DNA from: Tanytarsus gracilentus
Taxonomy: Eukaryota; Arthropoda; Insecta; Diptera; Chironomidae
Assembly: GCA_038502055.1 (NCBI GenBank)
Contig: JAXRKN010000045.1
Location: forward strand, 11,087,501-11,151,500
DNA length: 64,000 nt
Direction of reading: 5' to 3'
Shown here: in pieces, positions 10,404-20,094 of the stretch
Numbering within the stretch: the stretch's first letter is position 1
Layout of the letters: each line of letters starts with the position of its first letter
The notes under the pieces: generated by a model
What the model was told of the DNA's origin: nothing
Database searches by the model: none
What the model saw: the letters and a program-made list of their open reading frames with translations, nothing else
Translations under genes and position numbers: made by a program

Positions 10404-12273
10404 CTATGTGTTCTCTACCTTACTGACATTTTTTATAAGCATTTGCAGATACTGAACTCTCTTCACGAGAAGATCATTGGGGGAGAAGTCGAAGTAAGGA
10501 ACAATAATGGTCGACACACCCTGCCTCTCCAGTAGACGAATGTTAAGTGCATTTAATCCGGTGTGATTCAAGTGTGGACCTTGACAGTAGTCGTGATAAT
10601 CCAAGCAGAGTACGGCAATTCTGAAATTTTTAAATGTTTGTTAAAAATTCAAATTCATGTCAGAGGGAAAATTTACTTTTTGCAATCAGCATCGTCAGGG
10701 TTCTTCGGCACAGTCACTTTTCCTTTTTTATCCACATAAAATTGAGCATCTGGGTATAAGAGTATTTAAAAATAATTTAAACCTTTAAAATCGTGAGCAA
10801 AATTACCAATATTGAAGCCCATATTTGAAGCTAAATTAGTTTGCAATTGATTTGCCGGCACTAAACTCTTCAACGCATCAATCATTGCTTTGACTAGCAG
10901 CTGCTTGTCATGATTATAAAGAATATGCGTGTCATAAATTTCTTTGTGCTTCGTGCGATCTAGCATGTTTCCTTTATAGTTGGGCATAAATAATTGAACT
11001 CCGGCATTGACATTGAGTAGCTTCAACTTCGCGGACGGTGACAAATCGTTGCTGAAATCACTCTTCAACCTTTCAATAAAATCATCCTTTAAGACATGAC
11101 TGAATGCTGGCTCGATGATGATATTGAGTGCCATTAAGCTCCACACGTACACCAAATATTCTTGCGAACTCTTAAAATCCATTGGAGTTAGATATGGAAC
11201 AATTTTATCCTTGATCGCACTTTCGAGTTCGATGGGCGTGTAGTTGAGGGCAGCCAATGACAGTATTAAAGTCGCAAGATCTTGCGTTCGGCAAATGCTT
11301 TGATTTTCAATTATCCACTCGCCGAGACTATCGAGACAGGCAATGTCTCTGGCTTTAAGGAGCGCCAAACTCTTCAGCATTGAGCCAATGATCGATGACT
11401 TTTTAATATCACTCGTCTTGATGCTCGCCAGAATGTCATTGCAGATTTTCGTAATCAAATTACTTTCACTGAAATTCAGCATAGCCATTGCATAAAGAAC
11501 ATCCGAGCACTGCTTCAAATTGAGCTGTTCAACTTTTCCACAAATATTAATCGATAGCGAGTTCAGCAGGGGCGTACTTCTCCTTTTCTTGAGTGCAAGG
11601 TTCTTCATGACTTTCACCATCTGATCGAGTGTAATGTCGTTGACGAGCTTTGACGCCTTATCGACACCCGTTATGTTCAATATTGTGTCAATGTCCGCAT
11701 TGTGAGCTGCCAAACTCCTCATTGCATTTTCGTTTATTTCTGGATCCACAGTTCTTCTGTTGTTCGGAATTGTTTTGCCCAGCATTCGGCATAGCTTTGT
11801 GAAACGAGCATCATTTTCTAAAATTGAATAGAAATTTAAAATTATTCATTTTCTGATTAATTTAATAAATGTGAAATTACCAAAATCGTTCAGATTAGCG
11901 CGTTCGATGGTCGTCCACTCCGCGAGAATTGATACAATCTAAAACAGAACACAGTAAAATTTCAACTGGATCAACAATTTCTCAATACCTTCAATGCATG
12001 CTTTCTATCTAAGCCCTTTTGCTGTGAGACATTCAGCAAGCCATTGACAGTCTTTGCATTGTTAATGGTCTCATCCAAATTAAGACTCTCCTTAGTCGGT
12101 GCTTGTTGCGGCGGTGTCTCATCAGAAAGCGACTCGAATGCTTTTGCAACCATTGGACTTTTCAATTTTGACAACTTTGTGTCGTCCTTTAGATTTGCAA
12201 GCGCACAAAATCTCGAAAAGCCATTGTAGCTGAATCGATGTGAGCTGACCAAGTTCTTGAATTGCCTTAACAT
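10404..12273 (-). CDS. FASTK-family mitochondrial RNA-binding protein (FASTKD4/TBRG4-like), RAP domain
   Basis: Five exons on the minus strand: 11989-12273, 11881-11938, 10807-11817, 10677-10749 and 10404-10620. They encode 547 residues with consistent phases throughout. The N-terminus is basic and Ser/Phe-rich (MLRQFKNLVSSHRFSYNGFS), as expected for mitochondrial import. The large middle exon consists of helical repeats of the FAST_1/FAST_2 type (LNLKQCSDVLYAMAMLNF, QDLATLILSLAALNYTPIEL). The last exons form a compact RAP-like domain: a Cys/Asp-containing segment (LCLDYHDYCQ), then GLNALNIRLLERQGVSTIIV and PYFDF. FASTK proteins process and stabilise mitochondrial mRNAs. The layout best fits FASTKD4, but the subtype is uncertain, so no symbol is given. 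It is head-to-head with MOB1 across 724 bp. Confidence 0.85.
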
Positions 12274-12997
12274 CTTTTTTTTTCGGTAAATGGTAGGGTT
12301 ACCTAAGCATAAATCTTTTATGCCAACTGATGATTTAATGTCGTGCGAGCGCCTTAAATGGAAATGAATAAATTTTGAGTTAATTTGAGTTTAACTATAA
12401 ACAATTCACTCGTTAATTCGATAAATATTTAATTTTCAACTTTTCACAATTTACCTTCAAAATAATAGTGTTTTTTTAGGGCAGATGATTTTGTTTTGAA
12501 TCGTTTGAAAGTGAGCAACAAAAATTGCGGGAAAATTTAAAAATTATTTATATTTAATATTAACCGTTAAAAATTAATTTAAATTTAAATTGACAGTTGA
12601 AAAAGTTTTAAATTTAATTGTCATCAAAATTTCCAGAAGTGAGTCAACCTATGAATCAAATAGATCAAAAAAATCAATGACACATTTTTTAAGGGTATTT
12701 TAATCATTAAGTGAGATTTCTTTAAATTAATTAAAACTTAATTTTTTAAAAATAAGAAAAAACAAATAAACAAAATAACCTAAAATAATAAAATTTAAAA
12801 ACTTAACGAAATTAGTTTCGCTGTTCAATAAATGCGCTTTTACCCTACTCACCTCAACTCACCATTCAAAAAATTTCTTTTGTTAAATTCTTTCCCATCG
12901 TATTTCAATTTATTAATTTTATTATATTTTCTCCTTTTTAAAGAATATTTAAAATAAAATTCTCGCACGGGATTAAAGTTCATCCTTTTTTGGAAAT
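12274..12997. promoter_or_regulatory. Divergent intergenic region, FASTK-family gene / MOB1
   Basis: This is 724 bp of AT-rich DNA between two start codons. It contains one TAACCGTTAA palindrome (12561-12570), a motif that recurs in the window. No TATA box or other gene is seen. Confidence 0.35.
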
Positions 12998-14028
12998 ATG
13001 TCTTTCCTTTTGTGAGTATTTAAATTAAGGTTTTTAAATGACAAATTTAAGTGAGACAAAAAATTTATTGGGAAGAGAAATTTTCACAGTCGATTTTGTG
13101 AACTAATTAATATGGCAAATAATAATTTAAATTGCCGTGAGAACTTTTTTCTTCCTCTAAAATGATTAATTAAGTTTTTTTTCGAGTTATGCTAATAAAC
13201 TTTTAATCACTTTTTAAAATGTGTTGAATGAAAATTTTCCGACAACTTTTTTTTGTGTATATTTTTCATGCATGAAAATTTTTTCTCCTCAGTAATCGAT
13301 CGAATAAGACATTTAAGCCAAAAAAGAATATACCGGAAGGAACGCACCAGTATGATTTAATGAAACATGCGGCAGCGACCTTGGGCAGTGGAAATTTAAG
13401 AAATGCTGTTCAACTTCCAGAAGGCGAGGACATTAATGAGTGGATCGCCGTTAATAGTAAGTGACAAAGTCTTGTGGAAGATTAATGTGAAACCAATTTC
13501 ATTACAGCTGTCGACTTTTTCAATCAAATTAACATGCTCTATGGTACTATCACTGAATTTTGTACGGAAGACACATGCTGCATAATGTCAGCAGGTAAAT
13601 GATCGCAAACTCTCGCCTTTCTATAGCTAATGATGTGCATTTTTTTAGGTCCAAAGTATGAGTATCACTGGGCGGATGGCCAGACTGTGAAAAAACCGAT
13701 CAAGTGTAGTGCACCGAAATATATTGACTATTTGATGACATGGGTGCAGGACCAGCTCGATGACGAGAACATTTTTCCCTCAAAAATTGGCGTTCCTTTT
13801 CCCAAAAACTTTCAAGCCATCGCCAAAACAATTCTCAAACGTCTGTTTCGCGTTTACGCCCACATCTATCATCAGCACTTTCCCGAAGTCGTCCGATTGG
13901 GAGAGGAAGCGCACCTCAACACAAGCTTTAAGCATTTCATCTTTTTTGTACAGGAATTTTCGCTGATCGAGCGACGCGAGCTAGCGCCTTTACAGGAACT
14001 CATTGACAAGCTCACGGCAAAAGGCTAG
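12998..14028 (+). CDS. mats: MOB kinase activator 1 (mats orthologue)
   Basis: Four exons: 12998-13011, 13293-13456, 13508-13594 and 13649-14028. They encode 214 residues, matching the about 215-220 of MOB1. The first coding exon is only 14 nt (MSFLF, split codon). The protein is almost colinear with MOB1: KTFKPKKNIPEGTHQYDLMK, HAAATLGSGNLRNAVQLPEG, EDINEWIAVNTVDFFNQINM, and the zinc-binding set CTEDTCC plus HIYHQH. It ends QEFSLIERRELAPLQELIDK followed by LTAKG, a few residues shorter than is usual. MOB1 binds phosphorylated Hippo/MST, activates LATS/Warts and NDR kinases, and so restrains Yorkie-driven growth and supports mitotic exit. The 281-bp first intron is a plausible regulatory site. 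Confidence 0.96.
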
Positions 14029-14445
14029 GAGTTAGTTGTATTAAAAAAAATCGCTGAGTAACACATTATGACTTAGTATATAAAAAGTTAATTCTCTAAG
14101 TATAACTTAATATTTGTCATCTCTGCCCGATTAAAAAAAAATCGTTCATAATAATTTTTAATTTTTTTATTGCTCACGCTTTGGTTTTCTTTTCATTGTG
14201 ATATCTATAAGCGAACTTAAAAAACTCAAAATTCAGAGTATGAAATACTATTTTGCGAGAGATAAAAATAATTGTAAATGAACGAGAGGGAAATAATTTG
14301 AGAACTTTACACAAAACATAAAAATTGCAATTTTTTTCCTTAAAAAATTTTAAATGTATTTTAAAAGAAAGAATATCAAGCTTTTCTAAAGACAAGAAAA
14401 ATCAATAAAATATTTTTAAATACTCCTTTAAATATTTTGGAAACG
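14029..14445. other. Convergent 3' UTR spacer, MOB1 / SLC44
   Basis: This is 417 bp between convergent stop codons, AT-rich. An ATTAAA at about 14129 could serve MOB1 polyadenylation. The open frame at 14174-14395 (-) has no recognisable features and lies in the SLC44 3' region. Confidence 0.5.
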
Positions 14446-16635
14446 TTAAATTCGTCCAAAATTGAAACTTCCGCCACTTTCCTCCTTCAATTTTTCCATC
14501 ACAATTTTGAGCTGTGGTGACATGAAGTAAAGTTTCGAATTTCCATCATTTTCACGTAAATCATCGCAGAAGCAGATGAAAATTGTGTCGACAGTCATCT
14601 CAAAAACTGCAATAAAGCAATGCGCAATGAGGAACGAGAAAATCGCCGATAAAAGTACTGGAATCCAAAGATAGTTGATGCCGGGGATGTTCTGAAAAAT
14701 TTTAATTTAATAATTAATCAGTTTAAGTCACATTTTACTCACCATGATGTAGTAAGCAATTAATGTTGAGATAGCAAAGACGAAGAGTCTTGCCATAACT
14801 AGAACAAGATCACCAAACTTATTGAGTGCCACAACATCCATGAGATTTTCGAAAATCAAATCAAATGCCTTCCTTCCAGATTCAATTAAAGGCGTTCCAT
14901 CCTTCGCAACGATAATGTAAGCATTTCGTATTAAATATTTTAAAAATGTTTCGGCTAATTCAAGCAGGTATACGATAAAGCATGCAATGCACGCGATAAT
15001 CAAATTTCTTTCTTCAATTGCATGATCTCTCAGTGCATCTGCAATCATTCTTAAAATCTTCACGAGTGTAATGAAAATAGATCCAAGACAGACAGATCCG
15101 AGATGAAATCGAACGAGATGATTGAAAGTCGTCCAGACAGGTGAGTCCAATTTACTCTTGTCACGTGCAAAATACCACTTTGAGATGGTGCCTTAAAAGA
15201 GATTTTTAGTCACGAATTAAAGTTTGAATAAATTTCAATTACCTCCAATGACAAAATGCTGACAGCCGAAAATAAATTGTGTGAACCAAATGAAAGCGAT
15301 GTAATTTAAAACTTTCGCGAAAACAATTGCGGAGCCTTGTTGAAATACAACTTGAGACGATCTATCGGGTTTGGTGACTTTAACAAAATCTCCCGCGGTC
15401 TCGATGACAATCATAAAGAATACAAAAAGTGCGATGGCCAAAAGCAAGGAGATGAAAGTTAAGATTGGTTCGAAGAGAATTGAAGTGACATCAATTAAAG
15501 CTTTTGAAGCTTCTTTGAAGAGCTGAGCGACGAGTTTGATTCTTTTACGAAACCAAATGAGCATCACAATGTCAAGAATCATGGCGATTCCAAAAACAAT
15601 TGAGGTCACTAACAGAGCAGTTTCTCGTTGCTTTGCATAAAAAATCCCAAAGAGAATTGAACCGACACCAAGTGCAACAACGCATAAAATATAAACCACC
15701 CAAATAATATACTCGATTGCATATCGAAACAGGATGAGAAGAATGTACGAAAAAATTGCCGCAACAAAGCAAATTAAAATTATTTTAGGCCATAATTTGA
15801 TTAAATCTTGCGAAACTTCATTTGCACCGGTGCTAAAACAACGTTTAAATATTTCGGTGTATCCTTGTGGACACGCTTCAACGCACGTGTAATTCGCAAG
15901 TTTTTGATTTATAAAGTCAATCTTAAGAAGAGGCTTAAATGTCATGTCCAAGGCCTTGCACGAGGGAATGTTGAGGTGCTCAACATTTTTACGTCCACAA
16001 ACATTTCCACAATTATCAGAACCTTTTGTCAGTAGATTTAAATCAGATTTTGTTCCACTATATCCAACGAGAATGAGCTAAAAATTATTTATATTATTAT
16101 TACTAGGCGGTTTAAGCCCGGCAAGCCGCCCGTAATTCAAATATATGTTACATTCGTCACTACAATTTTTCTACCAGGAAAATTCTAATTGGATTTTTGA
16201 TTTTCCAATTGGAGCCTTACTGACATACAACATACAACTCTGTTTGTTTATAATAAGGATAAGGATTATTTAAGTAAGTAACGGCAATTGGCGCACTTGT
16301 GTTTTATCCATCAATAAGAATTTCATAATTATAATTAAAAAAAAGCAGATAGAAATTTGAAAGTTTCTTATCTCTCGTATGAGTTTGAATAAACAGAATG
16401 AGAATTTTTTTTTCCAAAAATAGAATTAATTTTATGACTGAGTTGTAACTAATTAAATGTCTAATTATTACATTGTAGGTATTTAAAAATATGACAAATT
16501 TATTAAACTAAACTTACCAAAAGTACCACAAACCCACAACACACCACAAGAGAAGATAAATTCGTGCATTTTCTTTCCTATTTTAAAAATTTTAAATTAA
16601 TTTAATTTAAATAATATTTTTCGCGTCCTCACCAT
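14446..16635 (-). CDS. Choline transporter-like protein (SLC44/CTL family)
   Basis: Five coding exons on the minus strand: 16633-16635, 16518-16577, 15243-16077, 14743-15191 and 14446-14691, giving 530 residues. The first exon holds only the ATG codon, followed by GTGAGG. An in-frame TAA lies 9 nt upstream and supports this start. Exon 2 opens with ERKCTN, the CTL-family element just before the first membrane helix. A Cys-rich extracellular loop follows (NCGNVCGRK; CVEACPQGYTEIFKRC). Nine further hydrophobic segments come after, making ten in all, including IWVVYILCVVALGVGSILF and FVFFMIVIETAGDFV. SLC44 proteins move choline or related amines across plasma and mitochondrial membranes. The protein is shorter than most CTLs (about 650-700) because the cytoplasmic N-terminus is nearly absent. 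Which SLC44 member it is cannot be told. Confidence 0.9.
16105..16280. repeat. Possible inserted repeat inside SLC44 intron 2
   Basis: A stretch of higher GC in the 440-bp intron begins with a GGCGGTTT...AAGCCGCC small inverted repeat (16107-16131). It ends in a TAA-rich tail (ataataaggataaggatta), as left by some non-LTR elements. No boundaries or target duplication were identified. Confidence 0.25.
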
Positions 16636-17140
16636 CTTTAATTAGCTTTTCTTTGAAATATTATTGAAAATATAAAAATTCGCATATAAAAGTTTGAATT
16701 AATATTTTTAGAACTTCACAGAGCCAAACTCTAGTACTGACTGAATTATAAAATCGGTTATCTCAGCAATAAATAGCGACCGATGATTCAGAACGTCATG
16801 AGAGGATGGATCATTAAAAATAAAAATTTTTTTGTTAATCATTTTAACCAAATTTATTTAAAGACGATTTTATTATGAGATAAAAATTGATTAATTCCTC
16901 GCACAGATTTTTTTTATTATTCTTGACCTGCTCAATACAAATTAAATTCACAGCCTGCTCAATACAAACTGTGAGCAGTGAGAGTATTTTTATCACTCTC
17001 AATAACAATCATGAGCTCACTGATTGCCGGCGTTTCAACAACTTTAAATTAATCACTGTGAATGTATTTGAGATAGAAAAGTCAAGAGAAAATAATTCTC
17101 AGTTTAGTTTGAACGTTCGATCGGTTCAGAAATAATCACG
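16636..17140. promoter_or_regulatory. Divergent promoter region, SLC44 / UGT
   Basis: This is 505 bp between opposed start codons. The open frame at 16887-17135 has no gene-like features; it probably overlaps the UGT promoter and short 5' leader. Confidence 0.4.
17099..17133 (+). promoter_or_regulatory. Candidate initiator (TCAGTT) with DPE-like element for the UGT gene
   Basis: The arthropod initiator TCAGTT lies at 17099-17104, 42 nt before the UGT start codon. Counting its A as +1, AGAAAT falls at +28 to +33, a five-of-six match to the downstream promoter element RGWYVT. No TATA box sits at -30, which fits an Inr/DPE promoter. This is positional inference only. Confidence 0.35.
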
Positions 17141-19010
17141 ATGATTTTGCAAATATTTTTCACGCTTTTATTGACTCTTGAAGTTACTTTTGCATCGAGA
17201 ATTTTATTTTTGTTCCCAACACCTGGAAAATCGCATATGATTGTGGCACATGCACTTTCAACTACTTTAGCTGAGCGTGGTCATGACGTAACAGTTTTGT
17301 CAGCTTTTAAATATGACAAAAAAATTCCGAATCATCGTGAAATTTTGGTGCCATTTGATGTTGAGTTTCTACAAGATTTTTCCAAAGGCGTTTTCGAGAA
17401 TCCAAATCAATCTTTTTTGAAAACTCTTCCGTGGATTTTAAAAAAGACAACCGATCTTGGCAAAGAAGCCATAAAAGTTCCTGAATTTCAAAGAATTTTA
17501 AAAGAAGAAAAATTCGATTTGGTGATTATCGGAATGTTTTTTAATAATTTTCTCCTCGGGTATGGAGATCACTTTAAATGTCCAACAGCGATGTTGAGTA
17601 CAGCTGGCAGTTCTATTCTAACAAATTCAATAACTGGAAATCCAGCAGAAATTCACGTCGTTCCTTCCATGCACTTGAACCCATCTGACCCAACAAAATT
17701 GACATTCATTGAACGAGTTAAAAATTTCTTAATGTCGGGTGCGGAATCGATCATGTTCGCCTACATTGACTATCAGATGAAAATCATATATGAGTAAGAA
17801 TTTTATATTTAAAATTATTACTTTAAAAATTTAATTTTTAGTGAAATTTTTCAATCCAACAAATATCGATCGTACGAAGAGTCGATTAAAAATCTTTCAC
17901 TCGCTTTGGTTAATGGACATTTTTCACAAGGCGGTGTCAGGCCAAATGTTCCAGCTGTAATTGAAGTGGGTGGACTTCAAGTGAAACCTAAACCAAATCC
18001 TCTTCCTGAAGTGAGTTGAATAAAAAAAAACAAATCGATGAAGAAAAAAATTTCATATTTTTAGGATTCGAACCCAATTTTTGTAACTCAAAAATGTTTT
18101 TTAATTTTTCTCTTTCAGAAACTTCAATCATGGCTCGATGACTCTTCTCATGGTGTGATTTTCTTCAGTCTCGGTTCCAACACAAAAGTTTCTTTCTTAC
18201 CACCAGAGAAAATCAAAATTTTCTTAAACGTTTTCGAGAAACTAAAACAAAGAGTCATCATGAAATGGGAGTCAGACGTTCTTGAAGGAAAACCGGATAA
18301 TGTAATGGTTGGAAAGTGGCTTCCACAGGACGATATTTTGGCACATCCCAACTTAAAGGCTTTTATATCTCATTGTGGGTTGGGTGGTGTTTCGGAATCG
18401 AGATTTCATGGCGTGCCAATTATTGCACTTCCACTTTTTGCGGATCAAGAAAAGGTTAAAGAATTTTTGTATTAATCAACTTAAAAATTAGAAAATGGAT
18501 TTTATTATTAAATCTCTAATTTTTTACACTTTGTTTAAAGAATGCGAATGATATTGTTACTGAAGGATGGGCATTGCAATTAAACATCAAAACCTTGACT
18601 GAAAAAAATCTATTGACAGCACTTAATGAAATACTAACAAATGAGACGTAAGTGTAAATTATTAATTATACACTTGAACATGTAATCTTTTATTTTTTTT
18701 ACATAGTTACTCGAACACAATCAAGAGAATTTCAAATGTGTATCGCGATCGAGCTATGAGTGCAAGAGAAACTGCCGTGTATTGGGTTGAATATATTTTG
18801 AGACATCATGGTGCACCTCATTTGCAATATCCAGCCGTTAATTTGAATTTCATTCAGCGAAACTCACTTGACGTCATCGGACTTTTAATTGCTATAATTT
18901 ACATTGTTTTAAAAACTTTTACATTCATTATAAGAAAAATTTATCAGATGATTTTCAAAAGATCAGAAAAGAAAAAGGATGAAAAAACAATTACGAAGAA
19001 GAAAAATTAA
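17141..19010 (+). CDS. UDP-glycosyltransferase (insect UGT, family GT1)
   Basis: Five exons: 17141-17793, 17842-18010, 18119-18454, 18541-18647 and 18707-19010. They encode 522 residues, the usual UGT length. A signal peptide (about residues 1-18) precedes RILFLFPTPGKSHMIVAHAL, in which His32 is the expected catalytic base. The donor-binding half carries KWLPQDDILAHPNLKAFISH, CGLGGVSESRFHGVPIIALP and LFADQEKNA. The usual HGG of the UGT signature is HCG here. A single C-terminal membrane helix (VIGLLIAIIYIVLKTF) is followed by a basic tail ending KKKN, a KKXX-type ER retrieval signal. UGTs sit on the ER membrane facing the lumen and attach sugar to small lipophilic toxins, pigments or hormones. 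The subfamily cannot be told from one gene. Confidence 0.93.
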
Positions 19011-19151
19011 AAAACATTTTATAAACGCGCATTTGTGCATTAAAAAATTGTAAAATAAGTTTTTTGACACCCCTATCGCATTAATTAATTATTTCTTCAT
19101 TCAGATTTTGAACACTTCACATGTCAACAGTAAAAAAGCAAAAAAGAAAAT

Positions 19152-19244
19152 CGCTCCTAGCTGGGCTCGAACCAGCAACCTTTCGGTTTCAATGACATGT
19201 TAATGCTTAACAGCCGAACGCGCTACCGGTTGCGCCATAAGAGC
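19152..19244 (-). tRNA. tRNA-Asn(GTT)-like gene with a 20-nt intron
   Basis: On the minus strand a full cloverleaf can be drawn. The acceptor stem is GCTCTTA/TAGGAGC (7 pairs, one G-T), with G as discriminator. The D-stem is GCGC/GCGC with GG in the loop, the anticodon stem TTCGG/CCGAA, and the T-arm GCTGG-TTCGAGC-CCAGC. The anticodon loop reads CTGTTA, then 20 extra nt (complement 19188-19207), then A. That puts the insert exactly at the canonical 37/38 intron site. The insert can pair with the anticodon (TGTTAA/TTAACA), as many tRNA introns do. With it removed the loop is CTGTTAA, anticodon GTT. T-runs follow the 3' end. tRNA-Asn normally lacks an intron in insects, so a processed pseudogene or variant is possible. 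Confidence 0.75.
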
Positions 19245-20007
19245 GATGTATTGATATATACATCGCATGACAGAATACGATTATAAATTTTCTTTGAAGT
19301 ACTTTTTAAGTTTGAAAGCAAATCAAGTTAAGCTAATCATTTTTAAGTTAATACTTGTGGGACTGAAACAAGTTCAAATTTAAAATTTCTAAAAGATAAA
19401 TGTTGTAGAATTTTTTTTGAGCCTTTTAAAATTTTTACGTGAATACTTTTGATTGTTGGAAATGAAATAAAATTATGAAAATTATTTATTTATTAAAATA
19501 ATCAAATAAAATAAATACTTTAAAATGAGCGTTTAAAAAAATGAAAAATATTTCCTTAGGAAGGTACAAAAAATATATTGTAAGATTTTATCAGCTTTGA
19601 AAATCAACTTAAATGGAACGATGTTGAAATTAAATGTTTCGCTTTTCATCGCGTTCATTTAAATTTATGATGCTTTCAAATTTTTCATATACGTTATGAC
19701 TACATGAATCATTCTCCAGTAAGAGCATAAAATTATCGAAAAAATACGTTTTTAATTCTCTTATTTAAAATTGTTTTATATTTTTGATTGCATGTCCAAT
19801 GATTTTAAAGTTTGCAAAGCAAAATTTAAAATGATTTTAGCAATAATTTTTGATTTATTAAATACCTTTTCTGTTATGCCTAAAGCATAATTCACACTGT
19901 GACTACCCAAAATCAAGGATAATAGAAATATTTTCCTAAATTCTTATTAGAATTCTACCCTCATCCTTAAATTTGCAATTTGCCAGGGTACATATACCCC
20001 TTAGCCT
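19245..20007. other. Spacer between the two divergent tRNA-Asn-like genes
   Basis: This is about 760 bp of AT-rich DNA with no coding region. Because the tRNA promoters are internal, it need not hold regulatory sites. I see no similarity between its two halves beyond the tRNA genes themselves. Confidence 0.5.
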
Positions 20008-20094
20008 GCTCTTGTAGCGCAATGGCAGCGCGTTCGGCTGTTATGTCACATCATAGGTACCGAAAGGTTGAAAGTTCGAATCTTTCCAGGAGCG
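20008..20094 (+). tRNA. tRNA-Asn(GTT)-like gene with a 15-nt intron
   Basis: A second cloverleaf closely resembles the one at 19152-19244. Its acceptor is GCTCTTG/CAGGAGC with discriminator G, the D-stem GCGC/GCGC, the anticodon stem TTCGG/CCGAA, and the T-arm GAAAG-TTCGAAT-CTTTC. The loop CTGTTA...A is interrupted at the same 37/38 position by 15 nt (20044-20058). Removal leaves anticodon GTT. T5 and T6 runs follow at 20102-20115. The B-box (AGTTCGAATCT) departs from GGTTCGANTCC at both ends, so transcription may be weak or the copy decaying. It points away from its sister gene. Confidence 0.68.
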
